64,000 bases of DNA, from assembly GCA_964387075.1 (NCBI GenBank), contig CAYLVB010000007.1:186001-250000 (forward strand), read 5' to 3'. Below, piece after piece: positions 41,337 to 51,685 of this stretch. The notes below the pieces were generated by a model that did no database searches, was not told the DNA's origin, and saw nothing but the letters and a program-made list of their open reading frames with translations. The number at the start of each line of letters is the position of its first letter. Position 1 is the stretch's first letter. A program made the translations under genes and the position numbers. This stretch comes from PALSA-968 sp964387075 (GTDB taxonomy: Bacteria; Bacteroidota; Bacteroidia; B-17B0; Aurantibacillaceae).

Positions 41337-44300
41337 TTAGCGGATCAAACTGATGTTCCCTTTTTTCGTGACAACCTTTCCGTTGGTCAAGGTGGCCTGG
41401 AGGTAGTACGCGAATACCGCCGTATTGAGTTTCTCACCTTTATAGGTTCCATCCCAACCCTCTTTGGCATTGCTTGCCTCGAAAATCTTTTCGCCCCAGC
41501 GATCGTAAATATAGAACTGCATCTGAGAAATACAGCCGCCCATTACAAAAAGCTTGTCGTTATTAAGATCTCCGTTGGGCGAGAAGGCGTTCGGCACAAA
41601 GGTCTCCCCGCACTGTGCATCAACCGTTACGGTAACACAGGCGCTGTCGGTACATCCGCCAGAGTCTCTTACCTTCACGCAAAAGGTTGTAGTAACACTT
41701 GGGTTTGCCACCGGATTTGTACAATTCACGCAGCTTAGATCCGCGGCCGGGCTCCAGGTATACGTTGCTCCGCCACTCGCGTTCAAAGTTGTGCTCGAGC
41801 CAAAAGCAATGCTCACATCCGTTCCCGCGCTGGCGTTTGGCACCACGATATTTGCCTGCGGTGATACTGTCGCCGTGTTCACACAGCCGTTGGCAGGATC
41901 GGTAACGGTTACCGTATAAGTTCCCTGTGTACTCACTACTTCGTTTTGGTTTGAAGAAGTAAATCCTCCGGGACCGCTCCAGGCATACGTAGCACCTGTT
42001 GTAGTTGAAGTTCCGCCTATCGTTACCGTGTTATTTGAACAGGTTAGCGTTCCGGTGGTATTAGCCCCCGCGTTCGGTGCAGTTGTATTGGTTGGAATGG
42101 TAACCGTAACTACGTTCGTACAGCTATTGCCCGGATCGGTAACTGTTAATGTGTACACGCCTGCTCCATTGGTTGTTGGATTTTGCGAAGTAGAAGTAAA
42201 TCCACCCGGCCCGCTCCACGAATAAGTCACCCCGCTTGTTGTTGAATTTCCATTAAGTACTACCGATGTATTTGAACAGGTAACCGTGCTGCCTGAAGAA
42301 GCGCTTGCATCGGGAACTCCGGCGCTGGTATTGACAGTGGCTGTAGCCGTATTCGTACAACCATTATTTGGATCTGTAACTGTTACCGTATAAACTCCAG
42401 CGGTATTTACCGTGGCAGTTGCGCTTGTAGAGGTAAATCCTCCGGGCCCGCTCCATGAATAAGTTGCTCCACTGGTTGTGGAAGTGGCATCCACCGTTGC
42501 CGAACCGCCGCCGCAGCCAATGGTTCCATTGGAGGAAGCCGAAGCATTGGGTTGAGCAGTATCTGTTGTAACTGTAGTGACCGAAGTATTGGTACAACCG
42601 TTCGCCGGATCGGTAACGGTTACCGTATAGGTTCCGGAAGCATTTACGGTGGCAGAAGAAGTTGCTCCTCCCGAAACAATTCCGGGTCCGCTCCAGTTGA
42701 AAGTAGCTCCGGGGGTTGTTGAACTTCCATCTACAGTTGCGCTGTTATTCGCGCAGGTGAGTGTTCCTGTTGTTGTGGCTCCGGCATCCGGTGGCGTTGT
42801 ATTGGTATTAACAACGGTAACCGTAGTACTGATACATCCGTTGGATGGATCGGTTACTGTTAATGTATATGAACCCGCGGTATTCGCGGTTGGGCTTTGT
42901 GAAGTTGAACTAAATCCTCCGGGGCCGCTCCAGCTGTAGGTAACGCCGCTGGTTGTAGAGTTTCCGTTCAACGTAACCAGATTATTGGTGCAGGTGATCG
43001 ATCCGGTGGTACTTGCGCTTGCATCCGGAACACCGGTGCTGGCTGCTACATTGGTAACCGCTGTGTTGGTGCACCCATTTGCGGGATCTGTAATGGTTAC
43101 GGTATAATTTCCGGCCATGTTCACTGTTGCAGAAGCGGTGCTTCCACCCGATACAATTCCGGGACCGCTCCAGCTGTAAGTAACGCCGCTTGTTGTTGAG
43201 CTTCCGTTCACTGTGGCTGATCCTCCGCTGCAGCTGATCGTTCCGGTTGTGCTGGCCGAAGCATCGGGGGGCGTTGTATTTGTAATTACAGAAGTGGTTG
43301 CTGTGTTCACGCAGCCATTGACAGGATCGGTAACCGTTACTGTGTAGGTTCCACTCACACCAACGGTTGGCGTAGCGCTGGTTGAAGTGAATCCGCCGGG
43401 TCCGTTCCACGAATAGCTTACGCCGCTTGTTGTTGAACTTCCGTTCAGCGCTGCGCTTGTGTTAGCACAAGTGATCGTTCCTGTTGTACCGGCTGAAGCG
43501 CTTGGCGCATTTTGATCGGTTGTTACTGTTGTTGTTGCTGTAGTGCTGCAGCCATTTCCCGGATCTGTAACCGTAACCGTATAAACTCCGGCCGCGTTAA
43601 CAGTTGCCGTGGCCGCGCTTCCTCCGGAAACAATTCCGGGACCAGACCAGTTATACGTTACGCCTCCTGTAGTTGAGCTCCCGTCAACGGTTACCGTATT
43701 GCTTGTGCAGGTGATGGTTCCGGTAGTGCTTGCCGAAGCATCCGGCAAACTGCCGTTGGTTGTGACGGTTGTGGTTGTGCTGTTCGTACAATTATTGTTT
43801 GGATCTGTAACCGTAACTGTGTAGACACCTGCGGTGCTCACAGTATTGGTTTGCGCAGTAGAGGAAAACCCACCGGGGCCGCTCCAGCTATACGATACAC
43901 CGGAAGTAGATGAACTTCCGCCAATGGTGACCGTTGTAGAAGAACAGGTTAGGGTACCCGTAGTTGAAGCCCCCACGGTGGGTTGTGTGGTATTTGTAGT
44001 AACGGTAGTAAGCGCAACGTTGGTGCAGCCGCTACCGGGGTCTGTTACTGTGAAGGTATATGTACCTGCTACAGTTACAGTATTGCTCAGTGAAGTCGAC
44101 GAGAATGCCGAAGGACCGGTCCACTGAATATTGACGCCGCCGGTGGTTGAGTTACCTGTGATGACGGCTGAGTTATTGGTACAGGTTAAGGTTCCGGTTG
44201 TTGAAGCTGTTGCGTTAGGTACAGCGGTACTAGTGGTGACACTGGTTGTAGCGGTATTTGTACATCCGGTTGCCGGGTCTGTTACCGTTACGGTGTAAGT

Positions 44301-47300
44301 ACCTTGTAAATTCGCGGTTGCATTCGCCGTATTTCCGCCGCTTGCCACGCCGGGACCGCTCCAACTGAATGTTGCGCCGGGTGTTGTAGATGTAGCGTCG
44401 ATATTAGCGCTAGCGCCGCCGCAGCCCACTACGCCGGTGGTTGATGCAGCCGCGTCAGGAAGCGCGTTAACAGTAACGGAAACGGTATTTGTATTGGAAC
44501 ATCCCGAATTGGTTCCGGTAACTGTATAAACCGTTGTTCCGGTTGAAGGATTTACTGTTACCGTGCTTGTGGTCGCGCTGCCCGCGTTCGCGCTCCAGGT
44601 ATAATTGGTAGCGCCATTCCCGGTTAATGTGGTGCTTTGCCCGGCACATATTGTTGGAGATGCCGCACTGACGGTTACTGTTGGAGTAGCTGTTACCGTA
44701 ACAGAAACGGTATTTGTATTCGAACAGCCCGCTGTAGTTCCCGTAACGGTATAAATTGTTATTCCAGCGGCGGGTGTTACCGAAGCTGTACTTGTGGTAA
44801 CACTTCCCGCGTTAGCGCTCCAGGTGTACGTTGTGGCGCCATTACCCGTTAACGTGGTACTTTGCCCGGAACATAATGTTGGGGATGCCGCGCTGGCGGT
44901 TACGGTTGGCATGGGATTAACTGTTACGGCAACTGTATTTGTGCTTGTGCAACCAGAGGTAGCGCCGGTAACAGTATACGTGGTTGTTCCGCTTGCCGGA
45001 GAAACAGAAACTGTACTTGTTGTGGCACTTCCCGCGTTGGCGCTCCAGGTATAACTGGTGGCGCCATTACCGGTTAAAGTGGTACTTTGCCCGGCGCAAA
45101 TTGTAGCTGAGCCGGCTGAAGCGGTAACATTCGGAACAGCATTAATTGAAATAGTTGCAGTTGCAGAAACAGCCGCGCATCCGCCACTTGCCGGAATTGT
45201 ATTTGTAACAGTATAAATTCCGGGCGTACTGCCCGATAGATTTACCTCGCCGGTGGATGTGCTTACAAAAACCAATCCTGCCGAAGAGCTGAATGTTCCC
45301 GCTACACCGCCGCCTGAAAATGTCGGCACCGGATTAGCGGCATTCTGGCAATAGGGCGTTGCCGGGTAATTAAAGGTGGCAACAGGAGGCGGGGTAGAAA
45401 CTACGGTAACCGTAGTTTCTGCTGATGTACAATTAGAAAGATCCATCACAACAACCGTATAGGTTCCGGGCGCTAAACCGGTTGCGGTTTGTGTGGTTTG
45501 TCCGCCCGGGCTCCAGGAATACGTGTAAGCAGGCGTTCCGCCGGTTACTGTTGCTGTGGCAGCGCCATTGCTTCCACCACAAGTTGCAGTTGAAGATGCC
45601 GTTACAGCTAAGGGCGCACATCCGGCAATATTAAGCGCTGCAACAAAATTATTGCCACAAGCTATTACATCGCCGTTGCTATTGATTATAATATCATATA
45701 CGGCCCCTGCGGTAGCGGCCGTGCCCGTTTGTGTGAGACTGGGGTTATACTTGATCACGGATGTTTGAGTTCCTACATAAACATTTCCGCAGGCGTCCGT
45801 TGCTATACCAGAATTGTTTTCTAATGCTCCTCCAGCCACCGCCGTTGGTAATCCCACGGAGGCGCCACTTGCAGCATTAAATTTATAGATGGTTGCTCCA
45901 TTAAATAAAAATAGATTGCCACAAAAACCGGCAAGTGCGTTTTGACCTGAAACGGGCCAGGTAGGATAGCTGTTGGTATAATTAGGCCCGGGATTATAAC
46001 TTGCGGCGTAGGTTGTGCTGGTACCCCATAGTTGCGTTAAGGCCGGAGAAATTCCGGCAACCGATGTAACGGTAGCAATCAGGGCGTGAAAGTTGCCGTT
46101 GGGATTTGCGCACAGGGCCCGAAGATCGCCTCCGATATCCTGAACGTTCATAAGGGCTCCCGTATTAAAATCAACATAGGCCAGATTTCCGGTACTCCCA
46201 TTCATGAAGGCGCCTGCCACCAGCAAAGTGGTATAATTGTAGTTAAACGCCAGGCGCCACATTTCAAGCGCTGCCGTGGCATTCGAAAAAAGCAATGTTC
46301 CGGCAGGATCAAGCTTAATGATAAAGCACGATGCGTTCCCTCCCTTTGTGCAATAAGTATTTCCCGCAGGATCGGTAGCGATATCTCCGGCACCGTCGCT
46401 GTTGGCTGTATTAAAGGTCCATACAGCCGCGCCGGCCGCGGTGTACTTTCTTACTTTGTAGGGGTTTTGACTGCCATACACGTATATATTTCCAGCCGCG
46501 TCGTGCTGCACATCCAGAACTTTATTGTCGCCTCCCGCAAAAGCCGGGGCTACTGTCCATGGATCGATAATAATACTCTGGGCATGGTCATATTCGGCGA
46601 GTTGAAAGCTGACCACGCTCTTTTTAATTCCAAAAGAAGACAAGATGGAGGAGTTATCAGAAGCATAAAAGGTTTGAGGAGCATGATCGATGATGTCGCC
46701 GGCTAAAGAGGTTATGTGCATATTACCCTGTTCATCCAGGAAAAGTTTATCATGCCCTTCATATTCCATCTTGATTTGCGTGGGGTCTGCCCCGGGGTGA
46801 ATGATCAGTGAATACTTAATGCCTTCCACAGGATGAAAGATGTATTCTGCATCTATGCCGGGATAGAGGTCCTGGTAAGTTAATTTTTTGTACCCCCTCG
46901 CGTGATAAATGCTTTTTTCCATTGCATTTTCTTCCGCCATATAATTAAAATATTCCGGAACCTCCTCCTGCACAAGCACGCGTACTTCCGGGTTGGCATT
47001 CAGCCAGGTTACATGAACCACCGAAGAAATGTGCTTCGTCTTTCTCCTCCTTTCCTCGATCTCCCTTTTTTCTCTCTCGTATTCGTCCTTATTTCCACCC
47101 TTACCAAACGCAAACCTTTCTTCGTCGATCTTTCCTGTGATCTCGGTTTTATCAGTTCGGAAGGTTAAACCGGTTTTCGTAAAATAGATCTGTAGGCCGA
47201 GGTTCTCCACGCCATAAAGAACAGATGAACCCGGTAATTTGTTCTTTCCATCATATTGCCCTTTGTTTTCAATGAACACCTTTTGTTCATTTGGATTTAT

Positions 47301-47417
47301 CGCCCACTTTGCATCCGTAGCAGCCGGTTGCGCGTACCCACCGCAAATTCCGGACAGAGCAAAGACAAGCCAGCTAACTGAAAACAAACGGGGGAATCGG
47401 CGTTCTAATTTTTTCAT
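41337..47417 (-). CDS. 2026-aa T9SS type B adhesin with DUF7948-type N-terminus and 11 tandem Ig-like repeats
   Basis: Signal peptide to about residue 30, then a DUF7948-type region (FIENKGQYDGKNKLPGSSVL, RGYKKLTYQDLYPGIDAEYI, YSLIIHPGADPTQIKMEYEG). A propeller-like part with NGDVIACGN follows to about residue 610, then a SprB-type unit (TATVTGGTPAYTYSWSPGGQ). After three about 72-aa Ig-like units (ICAGQSTTLTGNGATSYTWS) come eleven about 79-aa units with the pattern TTGTLTC..N...STTSGVTYSWSGPGGF...AGVYTVTVTDP..GCT, each with two cysteines. The end, CGETFVPNAFSPNGDLNNDK, FYIYDRWGEKIF, GWDGTY, is the CHU_C type B signal. PorP/SprF and OmpA follow in the same operon. Likely a SprB-like adhesin. 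Confidence 0.92.
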   Translation of the reverse strand: MKKLERRFPRLFSVSWLVFALSGICGGYAQPAATDAKWAINPNEQKVFIENKGQYDGKNKLPGSSVLYGVENLGLQIYFTKTGLTFRTDKTEITGKIDEERFAFGKGGNKDEYEREKREIEERRRKTKHISSVVHVTWLNANPEVRVLVQEEVPEYFNYMAEENAMEKSIYHARGYKKLTYQDLYPGIDAEYIFHPVEGIKYSLIIHPGADPTQIKMEYEGHDKLFLDEQGNMHITSLAGDIIDHAPQTFYASDNSSILSSFGIKKSVVSFQLAEYDHAQSIIIDPWTVAPAFAGGDNKVLDVQHDAAGNIYVYGSQNPYKVRKYTAAGAAVWTFNTANSDGAGDIATDPAGNTYCTKGGNASCFIIKLDPAGTLLFSNATAALEMWRLAFNYNYTTLLVAGAFMNGSTGNLAYVDFNTGALMNVQDIGGDLRALCANPNGNFHALIATVTSVAGISPALTQLWGTSTTYAASYNPGPNYTNSYPTWPVSGQNALAGFCGNLFLFNGATIYKFNAASGASVGLPTAVAGGALENNSGIATDACGNVYVGTQTSVIKYNPSLTQTGTAATAGAVYDIIINSNGDVIACGNNFVAALNIAGCAPLAVTASSTATCGGSNGAATATVTGGTPAYTYSWSPGGQTTQTATGLAPGTYTVVVMDLSNCTSAETTVTVVSTPPPVATFNYPATPYCQNAANPVPTFSGGGVAGTFSSSAGLVFVSTSTGEVNLSGSTPGIYTVTNTIPASGGCAAVSATATISINAVPNVTASAGSATICAGQSTTLTGNGATSYTWSANAGSATTSTVSVSPASGTTTYTVTGATSGCTSTNTVAVTVNPMPTVTASAASPTLCSGQSTTLTGNGATTYTWSANAGSVTTSTASVTPAAGITIYTVTGTTAGCSNTNTVSVTVTATPTVTVSAASPTICAGQSTTLTGNGATNYTWSANAGSATTSTVTVNPSTGTTVYTVTGTNSGCSNTNTVSVTVNALPDAAASTTGVVGCGGASANIDATSTTPGATFSWSGPGVASGGNTANATANLQGTYTVTVTDPATGCTNTATTSVTTSTAVPNATASTTGTLTCTNNSAVITGNSTTGGVNIQWTGPSAFSSTSLSNTVTVAGTYTFTVTDPGSGCTNVALTTVTTNTTQPTVGASTTGTLTCSSTTVTIGGSSSTSGVSYSWSGPGGFSSTAQTNTVSTAGVYTVTVTDPNNNCTNSTTTTVTTNGSLPDASASTTGTITCTSNTVTVDGSSTTGGVTYNWSGPGIVSGGSAATATVNAAGVYTVTVTDPGNGCSTTATTTVTTDQNAPSASAGTTGTITCANTSAALNGSSTTSGVSYSWNGPGGFTSTSATPTVGVSGTYTVTVTDPVNGCVNTATTSVITNTTPPDASASTTGTISCSGGSATVNGSSTTSGVTYSWSGPGIVSGGSTASATVNMAGNYTVTITDPANGCTNTAVTNVAASTGVPDASASTTGSITCTNNLVTLNGNSTTSGVTYSWSGPGGFSSTSQSPTANTAGSYTLTVTDPSNGCISTTVTVVNTNTTPPDAGATTTGTLTCANNSATVDGSSTTPGATFNWSGPGIVSGGATSSATVNASGTYTVTVTDPANGCTNTSVTTVTTDTAQPNASASSNGTIGCGGGSATVDATSTTSGATYSWSGPGGFTSTSATATVNTAGVYTVTVTDPNNGCTNTATATVNTSAGVPDASASSGSTVTCSNTSVVLNGNSTTSGVTYSWSGPGGFTSTSQNPTTNGAGVYTLTVTDPGNSCTNVVTVTIPTNTTAPNAGANTTGTLTCSNNTVTIGGTSTTTGATYAWSGPGGFTSSNQNEVVSTQGTYTVTVTDPANGCVNTATVSPQANIVVPNASAGTDVSIAFGSSTTLNASGGATYTWSPAADLSCVNCTNPVANPSVTTTFCVKVRDSGGCTDSACVTVTVDAQCGETFVPNAFSPNGDLNNDKLFVMGGCISQMQFYIYDRWGEKIFEASNAKEGWDGTYKGEKLNTAVFAYYLQATLTNGKVVTKKGNISLIR
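41839..44462 (-). repeat. Eleven in-frame repeats of about 238 bp
   Basis: Part of the 2026-aa adhesin gene. Units of 79-80 codons, each with the same Trp-Ser-Gly-Pro-Gly turn (SWSGPG) and a cysteine pair. DNA identity between neighbours is less than in the 33.8 kb repeats, so they are older. Confidence 0.75.
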
Positions 47418-47437
47418 TTGTGTCCTACAATATTTAC

Positions 47438-49432
47438 TTAATTTTTAATGACCTTCTTTATCTGCGAGCCTGATTTTGTTTTCACGCAGAGAAAATAAAC
47501 TCCATCCGGTAATGTGCTCGCGCTTACCTCTTTTTTGTAAAGTCCGGTTAAGGTGTGTTCTTCTATCACCAGAACTGTTTGCCCAAGCGCGTTCTTCAAT
47601 TCCAAACGAGTATCTTCCGAAAAATTCGCGTTGATCACAAAATTTCCGTTGGTTGGGTTCGGATAAACAGAGAAGGCGTTAACATGTATTGAATTAACAC
47701 CGGTGCAGTTATTTACAGTTACTGTAACAGTATCCGAGTCCATGCAACCGTTCATGTCGGTGGCCGCAACGGTGTATTGGGTTGTTACAGTTGGACTGGC
47801 AGTTACGTTTGGCCCGCTGGTTGAACTGAGATCTGTGGGAGGCGACCAGGTGTAGGTGTTTGCTCCGCTTGCGGTTAAGCCTGCCGATCCGGGGGCGCAA
47901 TAAGAAGCGGAGGCCGGATTGATGCTTACGGTTGGCGATGGGTTTACTGTTACAATGAAGCTGTTGCTTGTGTCGGCACATCCGTTGGCATCGGTACCCA
48001 GTACGCGCACTGTATCGTTATTGTTTAATGTTGAACTGCTGAAGGTATTAGAAGTCGTATTTTGCGCAGAGTCGCCATTTACCTGGAAGTCGTAAGGAGA
48101 AAACCCGGTTGAAGCGGTAAAACTTGTAGCAGTACCCTGGCAAAATGTTGTGCTCCCTGCATTTAAAACCACGTGTGGTAAAAAAACATAGGTAGGTTCG
48201 TTAGATACATAAGTTCCCTGGTAGGTAGTACCAGGAGATCCGGGAAGACCATTAAAAGTATTCACATTATTTACTGATTGTCCGCCCAGTCCGGGACTCA
48301 CGTCCTGCACAGCTGTGTTTGCAATTGCATTATCATAAAATATTTTGATCCTGCCGCCGCCGCCGCCGCCGCCGCCCCAGGTGTACCACAAAATTGAATT
48401 TGGATCCTGGCCGCCTTTGCCACCCCGGGCGTAAATAGTTCCTGCGATGGTAACCCGATGTGCTTTAATTAGCAAACCACCTCCCGAGCCGCCACCGCCG
48501 CCATAAGATCCGGAGTTAGAAACAATGATGCCGGTATCGCCATCAAGGTTGATCACGCCGTTCATATCAAGAACGGCAGCGTTCAGCGTAACTGATCCTC
48601 CGCCATTACCTCCATTGCCCTTATTGCCCCCGCCGCCGCCAGAGCCCATGGCTATATCTTGTGCGTTGTTTGTTCCATATACTATTCCGCCATTGCCTCC
48701 GGATGGAGGAGGGTTACCATCGCCTTTTCCTCCGGCACCACCGTATGCTCCGCCGCCGCCCGAGTTTGCTCCGACTCCCCCTCCTGCTCCATTTCCACTA
48801 AGTAAAACACCTCCGCCGAGTTCGCCTGCGGCTCTTCCGTTAATGGTTCCATTCTGAATGATCCTGCGCGCGTTGATCACTAAAGGTGAGTTAGGACTTA
48901 CATTTACTCCTGCCCCGGCTTTGATCTCGAACCAGCTATAGGTATTAGTACCGCTCAATGTCACGGTTCCGGAAGGAACGATGAGCTGGGTTGATAATGG
49001 AAACGCGCTGTTGAAATCTGAGCCGGCAGTTGCCGTTGCATTGCCATACCACATATATAAGCCGTAATCGCCGTTAGCTTTTAAAGTGTCCAGCATCACC
49101 CAGATCTGCGTGTTGGCAGTATTGATGCCCGACTCAATAAAATAACTAAGTAAAGTAGCGCCCGCGCAATCTTTAGAGAAGCGGATATCTTCGCCGCCCG
49201 CCTGCATTTTATTGGCGCTTATTAAAGCGGCGGTATTGATATTTAATAGCACCTGGTAATTGAGCTGCTGTGTGCCTGTATGCTCGGTCACTTTTATTCC
49301 GTCCTTATACATCCAGCCGGATAATTGCGCATTCGACCTGTTATTAAATGCAAGGAAAAAAAGGACGACTAAAAGTAAACCTGATAATTTCAGGGTTGCT
49401 TTTTCATGTTGGATCAGGTAACTTTTCTTCAT
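47438..49432 (-). CDS. T9SS type A protein with DUF2341 and glycine-rich domain
   Basis: A 664-aa protein. After a signal region ending NNRSNAQ comes DUF2341 (LSGWMYKDGIKVTEHTGTQQ, MQAGGEDIRFSKDCAG, YGLYMWYGNA), about residues 36-160. Residues about 185-375 are Gly-rich with parallel-beta-helix rhythm (GGGGAYGGAGGKGDG, GGGGSGGGLLIKAHRVTIAG, GGGGGGGGRIKIFYD). Two Ig-like parts and a type A sorting domain (VNAFSVYPNPTNGNFVINAN, LPDGVYFLCVKTKSG, IKKVIKN) finish it. Its stop is 20 bases before the adhesin start, so it leads the operon of adhesin, PorP/SprF and OmpA. DUF2341 may bind a ligand; nothing enzymatic is seen. Confidence 0.88.
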   Translation of the reverse strand: MKKSYLIQHEKATLKLSGLLLVVLFFLAFNNRSNAQLSGWMYKDGIKVTEHTGTQQLNYQVLLNINTAALISANKMQAGGEDIRFSKDCAGATLLSYFIESGINTANTQIWVMLDTLKANGDYGLYMWYGNATATAGSDFNSAFPLSTQLIVPSGTVTLSGTNTYSWFEIKAGAGVNVSPNSPLVINARRIIQNGTINGRAAGELGGGVLLSGNGAGGGVGANSGGGGAYGGAGGKGDGNPPPSGGNGGIVYGTNNAQDIAMGSGGGGGNKGNGGNGGGSVTLNAAVLDMNGVINLDGDTGIIVSNSGSYGGGGGSGGGLLIKAHRVTIAGTIYARGGKGGQDPNSILWYTWGGGGGGGGRIKIFYDNAIANTAVQDVSPGLGGQSVNNVNTFNGLPGSPGTTYQGTYVSNEPTYVFLPHVVLNAGSTTFCQGTATSFTASTGFSPYDFQVNGDSAQNTTSNTFSSSTLNNNDTVRVLGTDANGCADTSNSFIVTVNPSPTVSINPASASYCAPGSAGLTASGANTYTWSPPTDLSSTSGPNVTASPTVTTQYTVAATDMNGCMDSDTVTVTVNNCTGVNSIHVNAFSVYPNPTNGNFVINANFSEDTRLELKNALGQTVLVIEEHTLTGLYKKEVSASTLPDGVYFLCVKTKSGSQIKKVIKN

Positions 49433-49673
49433 GGTGTTTGTTTTTGTAATTGTTTTTTGGTGTTGTGAATTGTAATTGTTTAATAAAATTATTGTCTAAG
49501 CCCGGCATGCGAAAAGCAAAATTCGGCCAGGATATGATTCCTAAACCCATTTAATTTGCCTTATTTATCATATAAACATCTCATAATAAGCCTGTTATCT
49601 TTTCCAGATTTGCCGCTTTTTTCGAAAAAGAAGGCCTTAAAATTTTGTTGAAACTCTCTCTTTTGCATGATCT

Positions 49674-49934
49674 TTACTCGCATGAGCTCGCTTTTTTCAA
49701 ACCGTTCTTGCCCAGGTGGCACTCGTTCAGGCATACCATGTTATCCCCTTCTTCGCTCAGGTTCGTAAAACAATGCGGGCAAAGCCACTCGGTAAGCCCC
49801 AGGAACTCGGCGGATGAAAACCGGTAATACCTGTCGCGAATACATGACGTGCCCAATATATGAGGCACGCCATCAATTTTTGTAACTCCTTCCATGACAC
49901 TTTCTATTAAGAGTACATCCTTTGTAAAGCGCAT
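49674..49934 (-). CDS. Small cysteine-rich (zinc-ribbon-like) protein
   Basis: An 86-aa protein with C52PHC55, C68 and C72 (CLNEC) and extra C31 and C85. CxxC...CxxxC spacing of about 16 residues fits a small zinc ribbon. TGTSCIRDRYYRFSSAEFLG precedes it. There is no signal peptide. The surrounding 710-bp region (49433-50142) has no other gene. No promoter is obvious, so translation is unproven, but the cysteine pattern is unlikely by chance. Confidence 0.5.
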   Translation of the reverse strand: MRFTKDVLLIESVMEGVTKIDGVPHILGTSCIRDRYYRFSSAEFLGLTEWLCPHCFTNLSEEGDNMVCLNECHLGKNGLKKASSCE

Positions 49935-50142
49935 GTTGTGAATACAAAAACTCTCACGCTGGCACTTTTTAATTTGATGTTCCTCGATTTTTTCTTAAAT
50001 TTATGACATGAAAGAGGGCTTTTGAAAAGCATAATTTCTCTAAACTCATCATCTCATCAAGCGGTTTTATGGCGCATTTTTGATATAATGAATTGATTTA
50101 GAAAAAATTACTTTTTTTGAAACTGCGCTTATTACCAAACCT

Positions 50143-51681
50143 ATGGACGAACTCGCCAAGCTGATAAGTTCCCTGACCAAGTCGGAAAAGCGTTATTTCA
50201 AGATGTTCAGCGCTATGCAGAGCGGTGAGAAAGGCTACCTGAAACTATTCGAGGCCATAGAAAAGCTTGGCGAATGCGACGATGAGGCTATTCGTAAAAT
50301 GTTTGACAGCGAGGATTTCATCAAGCGCCTACCGGCGGTGAAGAATTACCTGTATGCGCAGATATTAAAGAGCCTACGCATCATTCATTCGGGCGAAACG
50401 GTTGATTCGCAATTAAAGGAACTTATGGAGGAGATCTCGGTACTCTATGAAAAGAGGTTGTACCGCCAGTGCATCAAACTGCTGGATAAAGCCGAAGAAC
50501 TGGCGGCCAAGAACGAACTGGTCCTGCAACAGATCGAGATCAATATCTGGAAAGAAAAGATCGCGGTGGAGACCGTAAGCCCGGATATATTGGAGAAAAA
50601 ACTCTCGGCCAGCGTCGAAAAGGAAACCTACCTCATTGGCCTTCAAAAGAACAACCTCGCTTTTCGCAACCTCCATAACCAGATCCTGCTTCTCAACAAA
50701 AAGATCAAGGAGGCCCGTACCGAAGAGGAGCTCGCGCAATTCCGTGATATCATCAGTCACCCGATGCTGCAATCGGCCTACAACGCATTGAGCTTCGATG
50801 CGCGGCATTATTTTTACCAAGCGCACCTCATCTACAATCACGCCAAAGGTGATAATGAAAAATGCCTGGAGATAGCCGAAGAACTTTTGAAATTACTTGA
50901 AGAATTCCCGGATAAGATCCGCGAAAAACCCAAAATGTACATATCGGCCCTGCACAACGTGCTTCTTTCCATGCTGCAGCTGCACAGCTACGATCATTTC
51001 CCGGAAACATTGACCAAACTGAAAGAGTTCCAGGTGAAATCGCTGAACACCGAGGTGAACCGCTTTGTGAGCGCGAGCCTGTTTGAAATGGCCATGTATC
51101 TCGACTCAGGCAAGTTCACCGAAAGTACGGCGCTTCGCGATCCCATCATCGAAGGCATGAAGAAGTACGCCGACAAGATCAATGCTATTGAAGAGATCAC
51201 ACTGCTTTATAATTTGTTCTATTCGTATTTCGGCACGGCCGAATACCAGAAGGCGCTGGGCATCATCAACCAATTACTGAATGAGTACCAGAAAGAATTA
51301 CGATACGACGTGCAGAGTGCCGCGCGCATCCTTAACCTCATCCTGCATTACGAATTGAAGAATACCATGCTGCTGGAGTACAACGCGGTGTCTACCTACC
51401 GTTTCCTGTATAAAAGTAAAAGGCTGTATAAGCTCGAGACCATCATTCTCAACTTTATTAAAAGAAAGATGCCGGATATCTACACGCCGAAAGACGAGGT
51501 GGAAGCTTTTATTGAATTGCGTAAGGAGTTCCAGGAAATAGCCGAACACCCTTTTGAGAAGAAAGCCTTCGAATATTTTGATTATATCTCCTGGCTCGAT
51601 TCTAAAATAGAAAGACTGAGCTTCGAGGAAGTAGTACAGCGGAAGTTCCTGGAAAAAACAGGTGCCCGAGCTACCAAGTAA
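50143..51681 (+). CDS. Helical TPR-like cytosolic protein, unknown function
   Basis: A 512-aa protein without signal peptide. The start MDELAKLISSLTKSEKRYFK and the next lines (AVKNYLYAQILKSLRIIHSG, QCIKLLDKAEELAAKNELVL, CLEIAEELLKLLEEFP) are all amphipathic helices with TPR-like pairs. The family is known to me only as a Bacteroidota hypothetical. The gene is on the plus strand between surface-protein genes on minus; it shares neither promoter nor direction with them. It converges with the 51686 propeller gene, with four bases between stops. Confidence 0.72.
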   Translation: MDELAKLISSLTKSEKRYFKMFSAMQSGEKGYLKLFEAIEKLGECDDEAIRKMFDSEDFIKRLPAVKNYLYAQILKSLRIIHSGETVDSQLKELMEEISVLYEKRLYRQCIKLLDKAEELAAKNELVLQQIEINIWKEKIAVETVSPDILEKKLSASVEKETYLIGLQKNNLAFRNLHNQILLLNKKIKEARTEEELAQFRDIISHPMLQSAYNALSFDARHYFYQAHLIYNHAKGDNEKCLEIAEELLKLLEEFPDKIREKPKMYISALHNVLLSMLQLHSYDHFPETLTKLKEFQVKSLNTEVNRFVSASLFEMAMYLDSGKFTESTALRDPIIEGMKKYADKINAIEEITLLYNLFYSYFGTAEYQKALGIINQLLNEYQKELRYDVQSAARILNLILHYELKNTMLLEYNAVSTYRFLYKSKRLYKLETIILNFIKRKMPDIYTPKDEVEAFIELRKEFQEIAEHPFEKKAFEYFDYISWLDSKIERLSFEEVVQRKFLEKTGARATK

Positions 51682-51685
51682 GCGC

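Noticed and set aside
41554..45054. Plus-strand frames opposite the adhesin repeats
   Set aside because: Repeated Val/Pro-rich frames are antisense images of the Ig-like units.
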